NCBI RefSeq assembly: GCF_019972155.1 | Contig: NZ_BOVL01000017.1 | Location: 45,738 to 109,737, forward strand | From: Bradyrhizobium sp. RD5-C2 | GTDB lineage: Bacteria > Pseudomonadota > Alphaproteobacteria > Rhizobiales > Xanthobacteraceae | DNA length: 64,000 nucleotides | Direction of reading: 5' to 3' | Shown here: positions 43,624-52,111 of the stretch, one piece after another | Position numbering within the stretch: position 1 is the stretch's first letter | How the letters are laid out: every line of letters starts with the position of its first letter | Program-made: the position numbers and the translations under genes | Notes under the pieces: generated by a model | The model's input: the letters and a program-made list of their open reading frames with translations, nothing else | What the model was told of the DNA's origin: nothing | The model's database searches: none

Positions 43624-43649
43624 GTAATTCAACGGAAGACATGATTAAC
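43624..43649 (+). promoter_or_regulatory. Motif shared by both chemoreceptor genes (copy 2)
   Basis: GTAATTCAACGG, eight unmatched bases, ATTAAC, ending 87 bp before the second chemoreceptor start and 29 bp after the terminator of the first. It matches 41714-41739 at 17 of the 18 block positions. Confidence 0.6.
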
Positions 43650-43736
43650 GAACCGTAGGTCCATGCGCGGTAACCTGCCACAGCGCGACGCGGCCATCTG
43701 CAAGAATCGCGAAATCCATTCCAAACGAGGCACCGG

Positions 43737-45443
43737 ATGATGTTCCTGGCGAGATTCCGCATTCTCACGAAGATACTGGCGATTGTGGGCGGTCTCTCGA
43801 TCATCGCCGGGATGCTCGCCTATCTCGGGATCTCCTCGTTGAAATCGCTCAGCGAACGCGGCGTCGTCACCGCGCGCGCCGCGGAACGCGCGTTGCTGTC
43901 GGCGCAAGCCAACCAGAACGTGCTCGCGATCAACCGCGCCGAATTCCGCAGCGCGCTCGATCCGCGCGACGAGAACCGGCTTGCGGCTCGATCGCTGATC
44001 GATGAGCAGTTCAAGTCGCTCGAGGAGCGCATCGCAACGATCAGCAAGACTCAGGACCCGCAAACCATCGCGCTGCTGCCCGGCGTGCGATCGGCGCTGT
44101 CGGCCTATCGGGCCCAGCTGAAGCAGACGCTTGACGCGGTCGAGAGCGCGAAGGCGCTCGACCTGACCCAGTCCGCCGAGAAACTGCGCGATGTCGCGAT
44201 GAAGAGCCGCACGGCCGCGGAAGAGCTTCAGGCCAGGGTTCGGGCCGTCGCTGACCGCCAGGACGAGCGGGTCAGGGACAACGTCAAGGCCAGTGAGCAG
44301 GAATACGTATCGACCTCGGAGCTGTTGATCCTGCTTGCTGCTTCGGGGGTCCTGCTTGGGTTGCTGTTCGGCTTCGTTGTCGGACAATACGGTGTCGCGA
44401 AGCCGATCCGTGCCGTCGTCGCGATGCTGCAGCAACTTGCCGATGGCCGCTATGACATCCCGGTCCACGGCACCGATCGCCGCGATGAGGTCGGCGACGT
44501 CGCCAAGACCGCGCTTGTGTTTAAGGACAATGGCCTTGCCAAGGTCCGGATGGAGCGCGAGCAGAAGGAAATCGAGGCGCGCGCCGCCGCACGGCGCCGC
44601 ACCGACATGCTCCAGCTGGCCGATGGCTTTGAGCGCGCGGTCGGTGAGATCGTCGAGACCGTCGCATCCGCCTCGACCGAGCTCGAAGCGTCCGCGACCA
44701 CGCTGACCTCGACCGCCGAGCGTTCGCAAAACCTCGCGACCACCGTCGCCGCTGCGTCGGAGGAAGCCACCACCAACGTCCAGTCGGTGGCGTCCGCAAC
44801 CGAGGAACTGTCATCCTCGGTCAACGAGATCAGCCGGCAGGTGCAGGAATCGGCCCGGATGGCGGGCGATGCCGTCAACCAGGCCCGTGCGACCAATGAC
44901 CGGGTCGGGGAGCTGTCGAAGGCTGCCGCCCGGATCGGTGACGTGGTCGAGCTGATCAACACCATTGCCGGCCAGACCAATCTGCTGGCGCTGAATGCCA
45001 CCATCGAGGCGGCGCGCGCCGGCGAGGCCGGACGTGGCTTCGCGGTCGTGGCATCGGAGGTGAAGGCACTCGCGGAGCAGACCGCGAAGGCGACCGGGGA
45101 GATCGGCCAGCAGGTTTCCGGCATCCAGGCTGCGACCGAGGATTCCGTGGCCGCGATCCGCGCCATCGGTTCGACCATCGAGCGGCTGTCGGAGATCTCG
45201 TCCGCCATTGCCGCTGCGATCGAGGAGCAGGGCGCGGCGACCCAGGAAATATCCCGAAACGTGCAGCAGGCGGCACAGGGCACCCAGCAGGTCTCGGCCA
45301 ACATTACCGACGTGCAGCACGGCGCCAATGAGACCGGCTCGGCGTCGACCCAGGTGCTGTCGGCGGCACAGTCGCTCTCGGGTGACAGCAGCCGCCTCAA
45401 GCTCGAAGTCGGCAAGTTCCTCAACGCCGTCCGCGCCGCCTGA
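43737..45443 (+). CDS. Methyl-accepting chemotaxis protein (second of tandem pair)
   Basis: A 568-residue chemoreceptor. TM1 is near residues 10-30 (ILTKILAIVGGLSIIAGMLAYLG), followed by a helical periplasmic domain (~155 residues) unrelated at a glance to that of its neighbour, TM2 near residue 200 (LLILLAASGVLLGLLFGFVVG), HAMP, and the signalling hairpin GEAGRGFAVVASEVKALAEQTAKAT. From about residue 320 to the end it differs from the upstream receptor at few positions. GAGGCACCGG precedes the ATG. Probably a paralogue sensing a different stimulus through the same kinase. Confidence 0.92.
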   Translation: MMFLARFRILTKILAIVGGLSIIAGMLAYLGISSLKSLSERGVVTARAAERALLSAQANQNVLAINRAEFRSALDPRDENRLAARSLIDEQFKSLEERIATISKTQDPQTIALLPGVRSALSAYRAQLKQTLDAVESAKALDLTQSAEKLRDVAMKSRTAAEELQARVRAVADRQDERVRDNVKASEQEYVSTSELLILLAASGVLLGLLFGFVVGQYGVAKPIRAVVAMLQQLADGRYDIPVHGTDRRDEVGDVAKTALVFKDNGLAKVRMEREQKEIEARAAARRRTDMLQLADGFERAVGEIVETVASASTELEASATTLTSTAERSQNLATTVAAASEEATTNVQSVASATEELSSSVNEISRQVQESARMAGDAVNQARATNDRVGELSKAAARIGDVVELINTIAGQTNLLALNATIEAARAGEAGRGFAVVASEVKALAEQTAKATGEIGQQVSGIQAATEDSVAAIRAIGSTIERLSEISSAIAAAIEEQGAATQEISRNVQQAAQGTQQVSANITDVQHGANETGSASTQVLSAAQSLSGDSSRLKLEVGKFLNAVRAA

Positions 45444-45496
45444 TCCGGCGCCGGTTCGACCAAACAGACATCGTTGTCGGGGCAACCGATCCCGGT

Positions 45497-45520
45497 GTGG
45501 TGAGCCGGCCGGCTCACCAC
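45497..45520. terminator. 24-bp perfect palindrome after second chemoreceptor gene
   Basis: GTGGTGAGCCGG and its exact complement meet without a spacer 53 bp past the stop, followed by GCTCTACATTTTC. The RNA would form a ten-pair stem with a GGCC loop. It is a terminator candidate, though the T run is short and displaced. The rest of the 45444-45827 gap holds no gene I can support; near 45730 it contains a short TTGCCCG/CGGGTAA dispersed-repeat fragment. Confidence 0.5.
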
Positions 45521-45827
45521 GCTCTACATTTTCGCAGAGCAGCGATGCGTTAGCCTCCTGACGGCCGAAACGGCGTGCTCGGCCGGCGCACATTCGCAGC
45601 AGAGCCGTCTCTTTTTTGACGATGATCCGAGCGCGATCGGCGGCACTGTGCCCCGCGTACCCGATCCGAGCGCACGGCTTCACGTGCTATGCCAAGGAAG
45701 TGAAGGCCGCCGCGGCTCCGCAGGTTGGCGTTTTGCCCGTCATCGGGTAAATCGGCCGCTGCGGAACGGCTTTTGCAATGTCGATTCCGCTGCCCGGGGC
45801 GGGCTTCATTTCGGGAATGCTGCTTTT

Positions 45828-48800
45828 ATGATCGCACTGGTTCGTATCGCGCTGAGCCGGCCATATACTTTCGTCGTGCTCGCGATCCTGCTGTTGATTA
45901 TCGGACCGTTGGCGGCGATGCGCACGCCGACCGACATCTTTCCCGACATCCGCATCCCGGTGATCGGCGTGGTCTGGCAGTACACCGGTCTGCCGCCCGA
46001 CCAGATGGCCGGCCGCATTACTTCGCCGTTCCAGCGCGCGCTGACCACGACGGTCAACGACATCGAGCACATCACCGCCAACTCGTATAACGGGTTCGGC
46101 ATCATCAAGATCTTCTTTCAGCCCAATGTCGACATCCGCACCGCCAACGCGCAGGTCACCGCGATTTCGCAGACCCTGCTCAAGCAGATGCCGCCGGGCG
46201 CGACGCCGCCGCTGATCCTGAACTACAGCGCCTCCACGGTTCCGATCATCCAGGTCGCATTGTCGGGCGAAGGCCTGACCGAGCAGAACCTCGCCGACAT
46301 CGGCATCAACCAGCTGCGCACGCCGCTGGTCACGGTGCCTGGCGCCGCGATCCCGTATCCGTTCGGCGGCAAGCAGCGCCAGGTCCAGATCGATCTCAAT
46401 TCGACCGCGCTGCAGGCGCGTGGCCTGTCCGGTCAGGACGTCGCGAACACGCTCGCGGCACAAAACCTGATCACACCGGTCGGCACGCAGAAGATCGGCA
46501 ATTTCGAATACACCGTAAACCTGAACAACTCGCCGCTCCGGATGGAGGAGCTCGGCGACCTGCCGATCAAGCAGGTCAACGGCGCAATGGTCTATGTCCG
46601 TGATGTCGCCACCGTCCGCGACGGCAACCCGCCGCAGACCAACATCGTCCATGTCGACGGCAACCGCTCGGTGTTGATGATGGTGCTGAAGGCCGGCGCC
46701 ACCTCGACGCTCGATATCATCTCCGGCATCAAGCAGAAGGTGATCGACGTCAAGGACCAGATGCCGGACGCGCTGAAGATCGGCTTCATCGGCGACCAGT
46801 CGGTGTTCGTCCGCGGCGCGATCACCGGCGTCGCCTTCGAGGGTGTGATCGCGGCGCTGCTCACGAGCGTGATGATCCTGTTGTTCCTCGGCAGCTGGCG
46901 CTCGACCGTCATCATCGCGGTGTCGATCCCGCTGTCGGTGCTCGGCGCGATCATCATGCTGTCCCTGATCGGCGAGACGCTCAACATCATGACGCTCGGC
47001 GGCCTTGCGCTCGCGGTCGGCATCCTGGTCGACGACGCCACGGTGACGATCGAGAACATCAACTACCACCTGGAGCAGGGCAAGCCGGTCGAGCAATCGA
47101 TCCTCGACGGCGCCAACCAGATCGTGACGCCGGCCTTCGTCTCGCTGCTCTGTATCTGCATCGTGTTCGTGCCGATGTTCTTCCTGACCGGCGTCGCGCG
47201 CTTCCTGTTCGTGCCGATGGCCGAAGCTGTCATGTTCGCGATGATCTGGTCGTTCATCCTGTCGCGCACCCTGGTGCCTACCATGGCGAACTATCTGCTG
47301 CAGGCGCACGTCCATCACGAGGGCGCGCCGCCGAAGTCGCGCAATCCCCTGGTGTGGTTCCAGCGCGGCTTCGAGGCGCGGTTCGAGCGCATCCGCGGCG
47401 GCTATCACGGTTTGCTCGCGATGGCGCTCGGCCACCGCAAGGTGTTCGTTGGCGGCTTCCTCGCGGTGGTCGCCGTCTCGTTCCTGCTGGTACCGTTCCT
47501 GGGACGCAACTTCTTCCCGTCGGTCGATGCCGGCAACATCCTGATGCATGTCCGCACCCAGGTCGGCACCCGCGTCGAGGAGACCGCCAACCAGCTCGCC
47601 GACATCCAGAAGGCGATCCGCAAGCTGGTCCCCGGCGAGATCGAGACCATGACCGACAACATCGGCATGCCGATCTCCGGTATCAACATGACCTACAACA
47701 ACACCGGCGTGATCGGTCCGCAGGACGGCGACATCCAGATCCGCTTGAAGGAAGGCCACAAGCCGACGGAAGAGCATGTCCGCACGCTGCGTGAGCAATT
47801 GCCGCGGCTGTTCCCGGGCACCAGCTTCGCGTTCCTGCCGGCCGACATCGTCAGCCAGATCCTGAACTTCGGCGCGCCGGCGCCGATCGACCTGCAGATC
47901 CGCGGTGCCAATCTCGACGCCAACTTTGCTTACGCCAACAAGCTGCTGGCCAAGATCAAGCGCATCCCCGGCATTGCCGACGCGCGGATCCAGCAGTCGC
48001 CGAACAATCCGACCTTCAACATCGACGTTGACCGCACCCGCGCGCAATATGTCGGCCTGACCGAACGCGACGTCACCAACTCGCTGGTCGTCAATCTTGC
48101 CGGCTCTTCGCAGGTCGCGCCGACCTACTATCTCAACCCCGATAACGGCGTGTCCTATTCGATCGTGATGCAGACGCCACAATACCAGATCGACTCGCTG
48201 AGCGCGCTGCAGACGCTGCCGATCACCGCGACCGGCAACACCCAGGCGCCGATCCTCGGCGGCATCGCCGACATCAAGCGCGCGACCTCGAGTGCGGTGG
48301 TGTCGCAATACGACATCCAGTCGCTGGTGCAGATCTACGCCACCACGCAGGGCCGCGATCTCGGCGGCGTCGCGACCGATGTGCGCAAGCTGATCGCCGA
48401 CACCGCCAAGGAGGTGCCGAAGGGCTCGTCGGTGGTGCTGCTCGGTCAGGTGCAGACCATGAACTCGGCCTTCACCGGCCTCTTGTTCGGCCTGCTCGGC
48501 GCGGTCGTCTTGATCTACTTCCTGATCGTGGTGAACTTCCAGTCCTGGTCGGATCCGTTCGTGATCATCACGGCGCTGCCGGCAGCACTTGCCGGCATCG
48601 TCTGGATGCTGTTCACGACCCAGACCACGCTGTCGGTTCCGGCGCTCACCGGCGCCATCATGTGCATGGGCGTCGCGACCGCCAACAGCGTGCTCGTGAT
48701 CAGCTTCGCTCGCGAGCGCTATGAGGAACTCGGCGATCCCGTCGCGGCGGCGCTGGAGGCCGGTTTCGTCCGGTTCCGCCCGGTGCTGATGACCGCGCTC

Positions 48801-49007
48801 GCCATGATCATCGGCATGGCGCCGATGGCGCTGGGGCTCGGCGAGGGCGGCGAGCAGAACGCCCCTCTGGGCCGCGCCGTGATCGGCGGCCTGATCTTCG
48901 CCACCTTCGCGACGCTGATGTTTGTTCCCGTGGTATTCAGTATGGTACACAAGAAGCAGGGCGCCAAAGCCGCCGCCTCATCGGAGATTCCGCATGCAGC
49001 CCACTGA
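45828..49007 (+). CDS. RND-family efflux transporter (inner-membrane pump)
   Basis: A 1059-residue RND pump with 12 membrane segments and two large periplasmic loops. The N-terminus ALSRPYTFVVLAILLLIIGPLAA opens TM1, and the TM4 proton-relay Asp pair is in VGILVDDATVTIEN. In TM10 the usual Lys position reads ATANSVLVIS. This places it with HAE1-like pumps of the ANSVL type rather than AcrB itself. ATG 45828 directly precedes TM1; the frame is open 180 bp upstream but without homology. The adaptor gene overlaps its end by 14 bp. Substrates are unknown. Confidence 0.9.
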   Translation: MIALVRIALSRPYTFVVLAILLLIIGPLAAMRTPTDIFPDIRIPVIGVVWQYTGLPPDQMAGRITSPFQRALTTTVNDIEHITANSYNGFGIIKIFFQPNVDIRTANAQVTAISQTLLKQMPPGATPPLILNYSASTVPIIQVALSGEGLTEQNLADIGINQLRTPLVTVPGAAIPYPFGGKQRQVQIDLNSTALQARGLSGQDVANTLAAQNLITPVGTQKIGNFEYTVNLNNSPLRMEELGDLPIKQVNGAMVYVRDVATVRDGNPPQTNIVHVDGNRSVLMMVLKAGATSTLDIISGIKQKVIDVKDQMPDALKIGFIGDQSVFVRGAITGVAFEGVIAALLTSVMILLFLGSWRSTVIIAVSIPLSVLGAIIMLSLIGETLNIMTLGGLALAVGILVDDATVTIENINYHLEQGKPVEQSILDGANQIVTPAFVSLLCICIVFVPMFFLTGVARFLFVPMAEAVMFAMIWSFILSRTLVPTMANYLLQAHVHHEGAPPKSRNPLVWFQRGFEARFERIRGGYHGLLAMALGHRKVFVGGFLAVVAVSFLLVPFLGRNFFPSVDAGNILMHVRTQVGTRVEETANQLADIQKAIRKLVPGEIETMTDNIGMPISGINMTYNNTGVIGPQDGDIQIRLKEGHKPTEEHVRTLREQLPRLFPGTSFAFLPADIVSQILNFGAPAPIDLQIRGANLDANFAYANKLLAKIKRIPGIADARIQQSPNNPTFNIDVDRTRAQYVGLTERDVTNSLVVNLAGSSQVAPTYYLNPDNGVSYSIVMQTPQYQIDSLSALQTLPITATGNTQAPILGGIADIKRATSSAVVSQYDIQSLVQIYATTQGRDLGGVATDVRKLIADTAKEVPKGSSVVLLGQVQTMNSAFTGLLFGLLGAVVLIYFLIVVNFQSWSDPFVIITALPAALAGIVWMLFTTQTTLSVPALTGAIMCMGVATANSVLVISFARERYEELGDPVAAALEAGFVRFRPVLMTALAMIIGMAPMALGLGEGGEQNAPLGRAVIGGLIFATFATLMFVPVVFSMVHKKQGAKAAASSEIPHAAH

Positions 49008-50196
49008 ACAGCGCCCACCGGTGTCCCGCCGGAGATTGGGCATATTCGGCGTGGTTGCATTGGTCGGCGCAGGGCTGATCGTCGGCACGGGGATCCGCGC
49101 CCGCGAGGAGCAGGACACCAGGCTGAAGCAATGGACCGATGACCAGGCCGTTCCGACCGTTGCGGTGGCGCTACCCAACGCCAAGGCGCTGAGCCCCACG
49201 ATCGACCTGCCGGGCCGGCTCGAGGCCTATTCCCGCGCACCGATCTTCGCCCGGGTGTCCGGCTATTTGAAAAACTGGGACGCCGACATCGGGGCCCGGG
49301 TCAAGGCCGGCCAGGTGATCGCGGAGATCGAAGCGCCCGACCTCGACCAGCAATTGCTGCAGGCGCGCGCCGATCTCGCCAGCGCCCAGGCCTCGGCCAA
49401 GCTTTCAGAGGCCACGCTGACCCGGCGCAAGACGCTGGTCGCCTCGAACTTCGTCTCCGCCCAGGAGATCGACGAGCGCACCGCCGACCTCTCCAACAAG
49501 AACGGTGCGGTTAGGTCCGGCCAGGCCAATGTCGAGCGGCTGGAAGCGCTCGCCGGTTACAAGAAGATCACGGCGCCGTTCGATGGCGTGGTGACCTCGC
49601 GCGACACCGACGTCGGCGCGCTGATCAATGCCGGGGGCAACTCGGGTCCGGCGATGTTCACGATCTCGGACATCACCAAGCTGCGCGTCTACGTCAACGT
49701 GCCGCAGAACTACGTTCCGGCGATCAAGATCGGCGCCAAGGCCTCATTGGTATTGCCGGATTACCCGAACCGCACCTTCCAGGCGACGGTCGAAGCCTCC
49801 TCGCAGGCGGTCGATGTCGCCTCCGGCACCACGCGGATGCAGCTCGGGCTCGACAATTCCTCCGGCGAACTGATGCCGGGCAGCTATGCCAGCGTGAAGC
49901 TCAATTTGCAGCGCGAGGCCGCGCCGCTCAGCATTCCTGCCAGCGCGCTGATCTTCAACAGCAGCGGCCTGCGCGTCGCGACCGTCAGCCCCGATGACAA
50001 GGTGCTGTTCAAGACCGTGAAGATCGGCCGCGATCTCGGCAAGGAGATCGAGATCGCCTCGGGCCTCGCCCCCGACGACCGCATCATCACCGCTCCGCCG
50101 GACGGACTCGCCGACGGCGATCATGTCCGCGTCACCGGCGCCGGCGCCAAGGGCAAGCCGACGACGGCGTCGGAAAAGCAGGACGTGAAGGGGTAG
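48994..50196 (+). CDS. RND efflux adaptor (membrane fusion protein)
   Basis: A 400-residue periplasmic adaptor. A single N-terminal membrane anchor (GIFGVVALVGAGLIVGTGI, no lipobox) is followed by a biotinyl-lipoyl-like half-motif (GRLEAYSRAPIFARVSGYL), a short alpha-helical hairpin (residues ~115-175), the second lipoyl half (KKITAPFDGVVTSRDTDVG) and beta-barrel/MP domains. ATG 48994 lies inside the pump gene, so translation is coupled. Pump before adaptor reverses the common order, and no TolC-type gene follows; an outer-membrane channel must be encoded elsewhere. Confidence 0.9.
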   Translation: MQPTEQRPPVSRRRLGIFGVVALVGAGLIVGTGIRAREEQDTRLKQWTDDQAVPTVAVALPNAKALSPTIDLPGRLEAYSRAPIFARVSGYLKNWDADIGARVKAGQVIAEIEAPDLDQQLLQARADLASAQASAKLSEATLTRRKTLVASNFVSAQEIDERTADLSNKNGAVRSGQANVERLEALAGYKKITAPFDGVVTSRDTDVGALINAGGNSGPAMFTISDITKLRVYVNVPQNYVPAIKIGAKASLVLPDYPNRTFQATVEASSQAVDVASGTTRMQLGLDNSSGELMPGSYASVKLNLQREAAPLSIPASALIFNSSGLRVATVSPDDKVLFKTVKIGRDLGKEIEIASGLAPDDRIITAPPDGLADGDHVRVTGAGAKGKPTTASEKQDVKG

Positions 50197-50210
50197 CTTC
50201 CCCTTCGTCA

Positions 50211-50240
50211 TGCCCGGCCTTGTCCCGGGCATTTCTGTTT
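50211..50240 (+). terminator. Intrinsic terminator after adaptor gene
   Basis: Stem TGCCCGG/CCGGGCA (50211-50217, 50225-50231) with loop CCTTGTC, followed by TTTCTGTTTT. It starts 14 bp after the adaptor stop and uses the same stem sequence as the terminator at 43569. Confidence 0.7.
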
Positions 50241-50270
50241 TCAGCCGATGCGTGGGGCGGGCGGCCCTTA

Positions 50271-50430
50271 CCTCGCCCCGCTTGCGGGGAGAGGTCGGAT
50301 TGCATCGCCCGATGCAATCCGGGTGAGGGGTACAGGTCTCACCACGTTCCGAGCTCGCGGAAGCAGCCCTCACCCCAACCCTCTAAGAGCGAGCTTCGCT
50401 CGTCTCGACCCCGCAAGAGCGGGGCGAGGG
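50271..50430. repeat. Long palindromic repeat, CCTCGCCCCGC family
   Basis: About 160 bp. The outer arms CCTCGCCCCGCTTGCGGGG and CCCCGCAAGAGCGGGGCGAGG pair. Inner pairs include GGATTGCATCG/CGATGCAATCC and GTGAGGG/CCCTCAC. It occupies most of the gap between the efflux operon and the convergent thiolase-like gene. Confidence 0.85.
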
Positions 50431-50460
50431 AGTCTTACACCGCGTCCGGGGCCAGAGGTC

Positions 50461-51972
50461 TTATCCCACCCGCCATTCCCGCACACCATCGCTCGCCGTG
50501 ACGATGTCGCCCGTGCTGCCGACCGGCGTGCGGTCGAGATCCTGCAGATAGGTCAGCGTCGCCGTGTCGCTCGCCGGGATGCGGCCGAGCGTGCGGCGGC
50601 CGTCTTCGGTGCGCAGCATGGTGACGCCGTGCTCGACCTCGCCATTGGCGCGATAGATCACGGTGAAGGCTTCGACCTTGCCTTTCCCTGTCGCCTCGGC
50701 GGTGAAATCGGGCACGGTGCGGCGGTGGCGGTCCGCCTCCGCCTGCACGCTCGTGTCCTGCTTGAGTGCCGTCGTCGGCGCCGCGCGCGACAGCACGAGG
50801 CCATGATGCTTGGTGACGAAGCCGCCCTGGCCGTAGAGCAGGCCGAGCGTGCCGCCGTTGCGCAGCTTGCGCACCATCGCGCAGGCCGAATGCGTCATGT
50901 AGGTGTTGAGCGGCGCGCCGAAGAACGTCAGACCGCCGGTCACGGTCGGCTGCACGTCGGCGCCGAGGCCGAGCGTCCGGCGCGCCATCTTCGGCACGCA
51001 GGGGAAGCAGCTATAGAGCTCGATCGCATCGAACTTCCTGCCGTCGCCGCCGACGAGATCCATCACCGCCTTCAGCACCGCATTCTGCGCGTGGCTCTCG
51101 ACGAACTGGTCGCGGATCAGATAGTCGCGCGGCTCTTCCGCCGAGGCGCCGCCGAGCGGATAGATCAGTTTGTCCTCGGGCACGCCGGCGGCGCGCGCTT
51201 TCGCCAGGCTGGTCAGGATCAGCGCGCCACCCATGTTCACCGTCGGGTTCGCCACCATCAGCTTGGTGTAGGGCCAGGCGATCATCCGGTTGTCCGGCGT
51301 CGCGGTCGTGATCTCGTCGCCGGTGAAGCGCTTCTTCAGCCACGAGTTCGGATTGTCGGCCGCAACTCGCGCGTAGGTCGACCACAGATCGCCGGACTCC
51401 TTCAGCGCCTCGCGCGGCGTCTGGCCCCAATGCGCCGAGGTTGCGGACTCATAGAGCGGATAGACCGTGATCGGCCGGAACACGCCGAGCGCAACGGCCA
51501 GCGGCTTCTGGAACGCGGCGCCGCGCTTCGGCTCCTCCACGTCATGCGCGAACGGCGTCCACGGCAGTTCGACGCCGGCGCGCTGCGCCTTGGTCGCGGT
51601 CGACTGCGCCTCCGCACCGCAGACCGCGGCAACGCTGCATTCGCCACGCGCGATGCGCTGCGCCGCCTCGTGCAGGTAGCGGATCGGGCTCTCGCCGCCG
51701 ACCGGGCCGTAGTAGAGATGCGCGGGCGCGATGCCGAGCCGCTGCGCCAGCTGCTTTTCGGGATCGCGATAGCGCCAGCTCAGGAAGTTGACGACGTCGA
51801 GCGACTGCACGTCGGAGAGCAGTTTTGCGCCGCTGTCGGCCTCGGCGCGCTTCAGCGCCTCTTCCAGCAGAGTGAGCGGCTCTAGGCCGGCGGCGATGTC
51901 CTTGGGACGATCGACGATCTCGCCAACGCCGACCATGACGGGAATGCGGTCTTCGGGGATGCTGTTCGACAT
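50461..51972 (-). CDS. Thiolase-like acetyl-CoA acetyltransferase
   Basis: A 503-residue thiolase-superfamily protein, longer than biosynthetic thiolases (~390) and resembling the acetyl-CoA acetyltransferases found with acyl-CoA dehydrogenases. The nucleophile Cys is predicted in VAAVCGAEAQST. Later features are YSCFPCVPKMARRTLG and the HSACAMV region; the C-terminal GQGGFVTKHHGLVLS replaces the usual CxG ending. ATG 51972 follows GGAGTGAAGC; the open frame upstream of it is only a translated repeat. It probably handles an acyl-CoA in the catabolic cluster. Activity is uncertain because of the altered C-terminal motif. Confidence 0.82.
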   Translation of the reverse strand: MSNSIPEDRIPVMVGVGEIVDRPKDIAAGLEPLTLLEEALKRAEADSGAKLLSDVQSLDVVNFLSWRYRDPEKQLAQRLGIAPAHLYYGPVGGESPIRYLHEAAQRIARGECSVAAVCGAEAQSTATKAQRAGVELPWTPFAHDVEEPKRGAAFQKPLAVALGVFRPITVYPLYESATSAHWGQTPREALKESGDLWSTYARVAADNPNSWLKKRFTGDEITTATPDNRMIAWPYTKLMVANPTVNMGGALILTSLAKARAAGVPEDKLIYPLGGASAEEPRDYLIRDQFVESHAQNAVLKAVMDLVGGDGRKFDAIELYSCFPCVPKMARRTLGLGADVQPTVTGGLTFFGAPLNTYMTHSACAMVRKLRNGGTLGLLYGQGGFVTKHHGLVLSRAAPTTALKQDTSVQAEADRHRRTVPDFTAEATGKGKVEAFTVIYRANGEVEHGVTMLRTEDGRRTLGRIPASDTATLTYLQDLDRTPVGSTGDIVTASDGVREWRVG

Positions 51973-52017
51973 TCTGGTTGCTTCACTCCGGGATATTGAT
52001 TTGGTGGCTAATTGGTC

Positions 52018-52099
52018 GTCATTGCGAGGAGCGAAGCGACGAAGCAATCCATTCTCCACCCGGGGCGAGTTGGATTGCTTCGCTTCGCTCGCAATGACG
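52018..52099. repeat. Dispersed palindromic repeat, CATTGCGAGGAGC family
   Basis: An 82-bp inverted repeat, arms CGTCATTGCGAGGAGC and GCTTCGCTCGCAATGACG, between two minus-strand genes. A transcript crossing it would form a long hairpin. Confidence 0.9.
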
Positions 52100-52111
52100 G
52101 CGGTGGCCGTA

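Noticed and set aside
45444..45827. Possible upstream extension of the RND gene or small gene in the gap
   Set aside because: The upstream frame lacks membrane or signal features and overlaps repeat-like sequence; the first membrane segment begins at the ATG at 45828.
45687..48950. Antisense open frame of 1087 codons opposite the RND pump gene
   Set aside because: High-GC codon use in the pump gene leaves the opposite frame open; the translation is rich in Arg, Asp and His with no domain, while the sense frame is a full RND pump.
51973..52059. N-terminal extension of the thiolase-like gene
   Set aside because: The added residues are the translation of the palindromic repeat; the ATG at 51972 has the ribosome-binding site.
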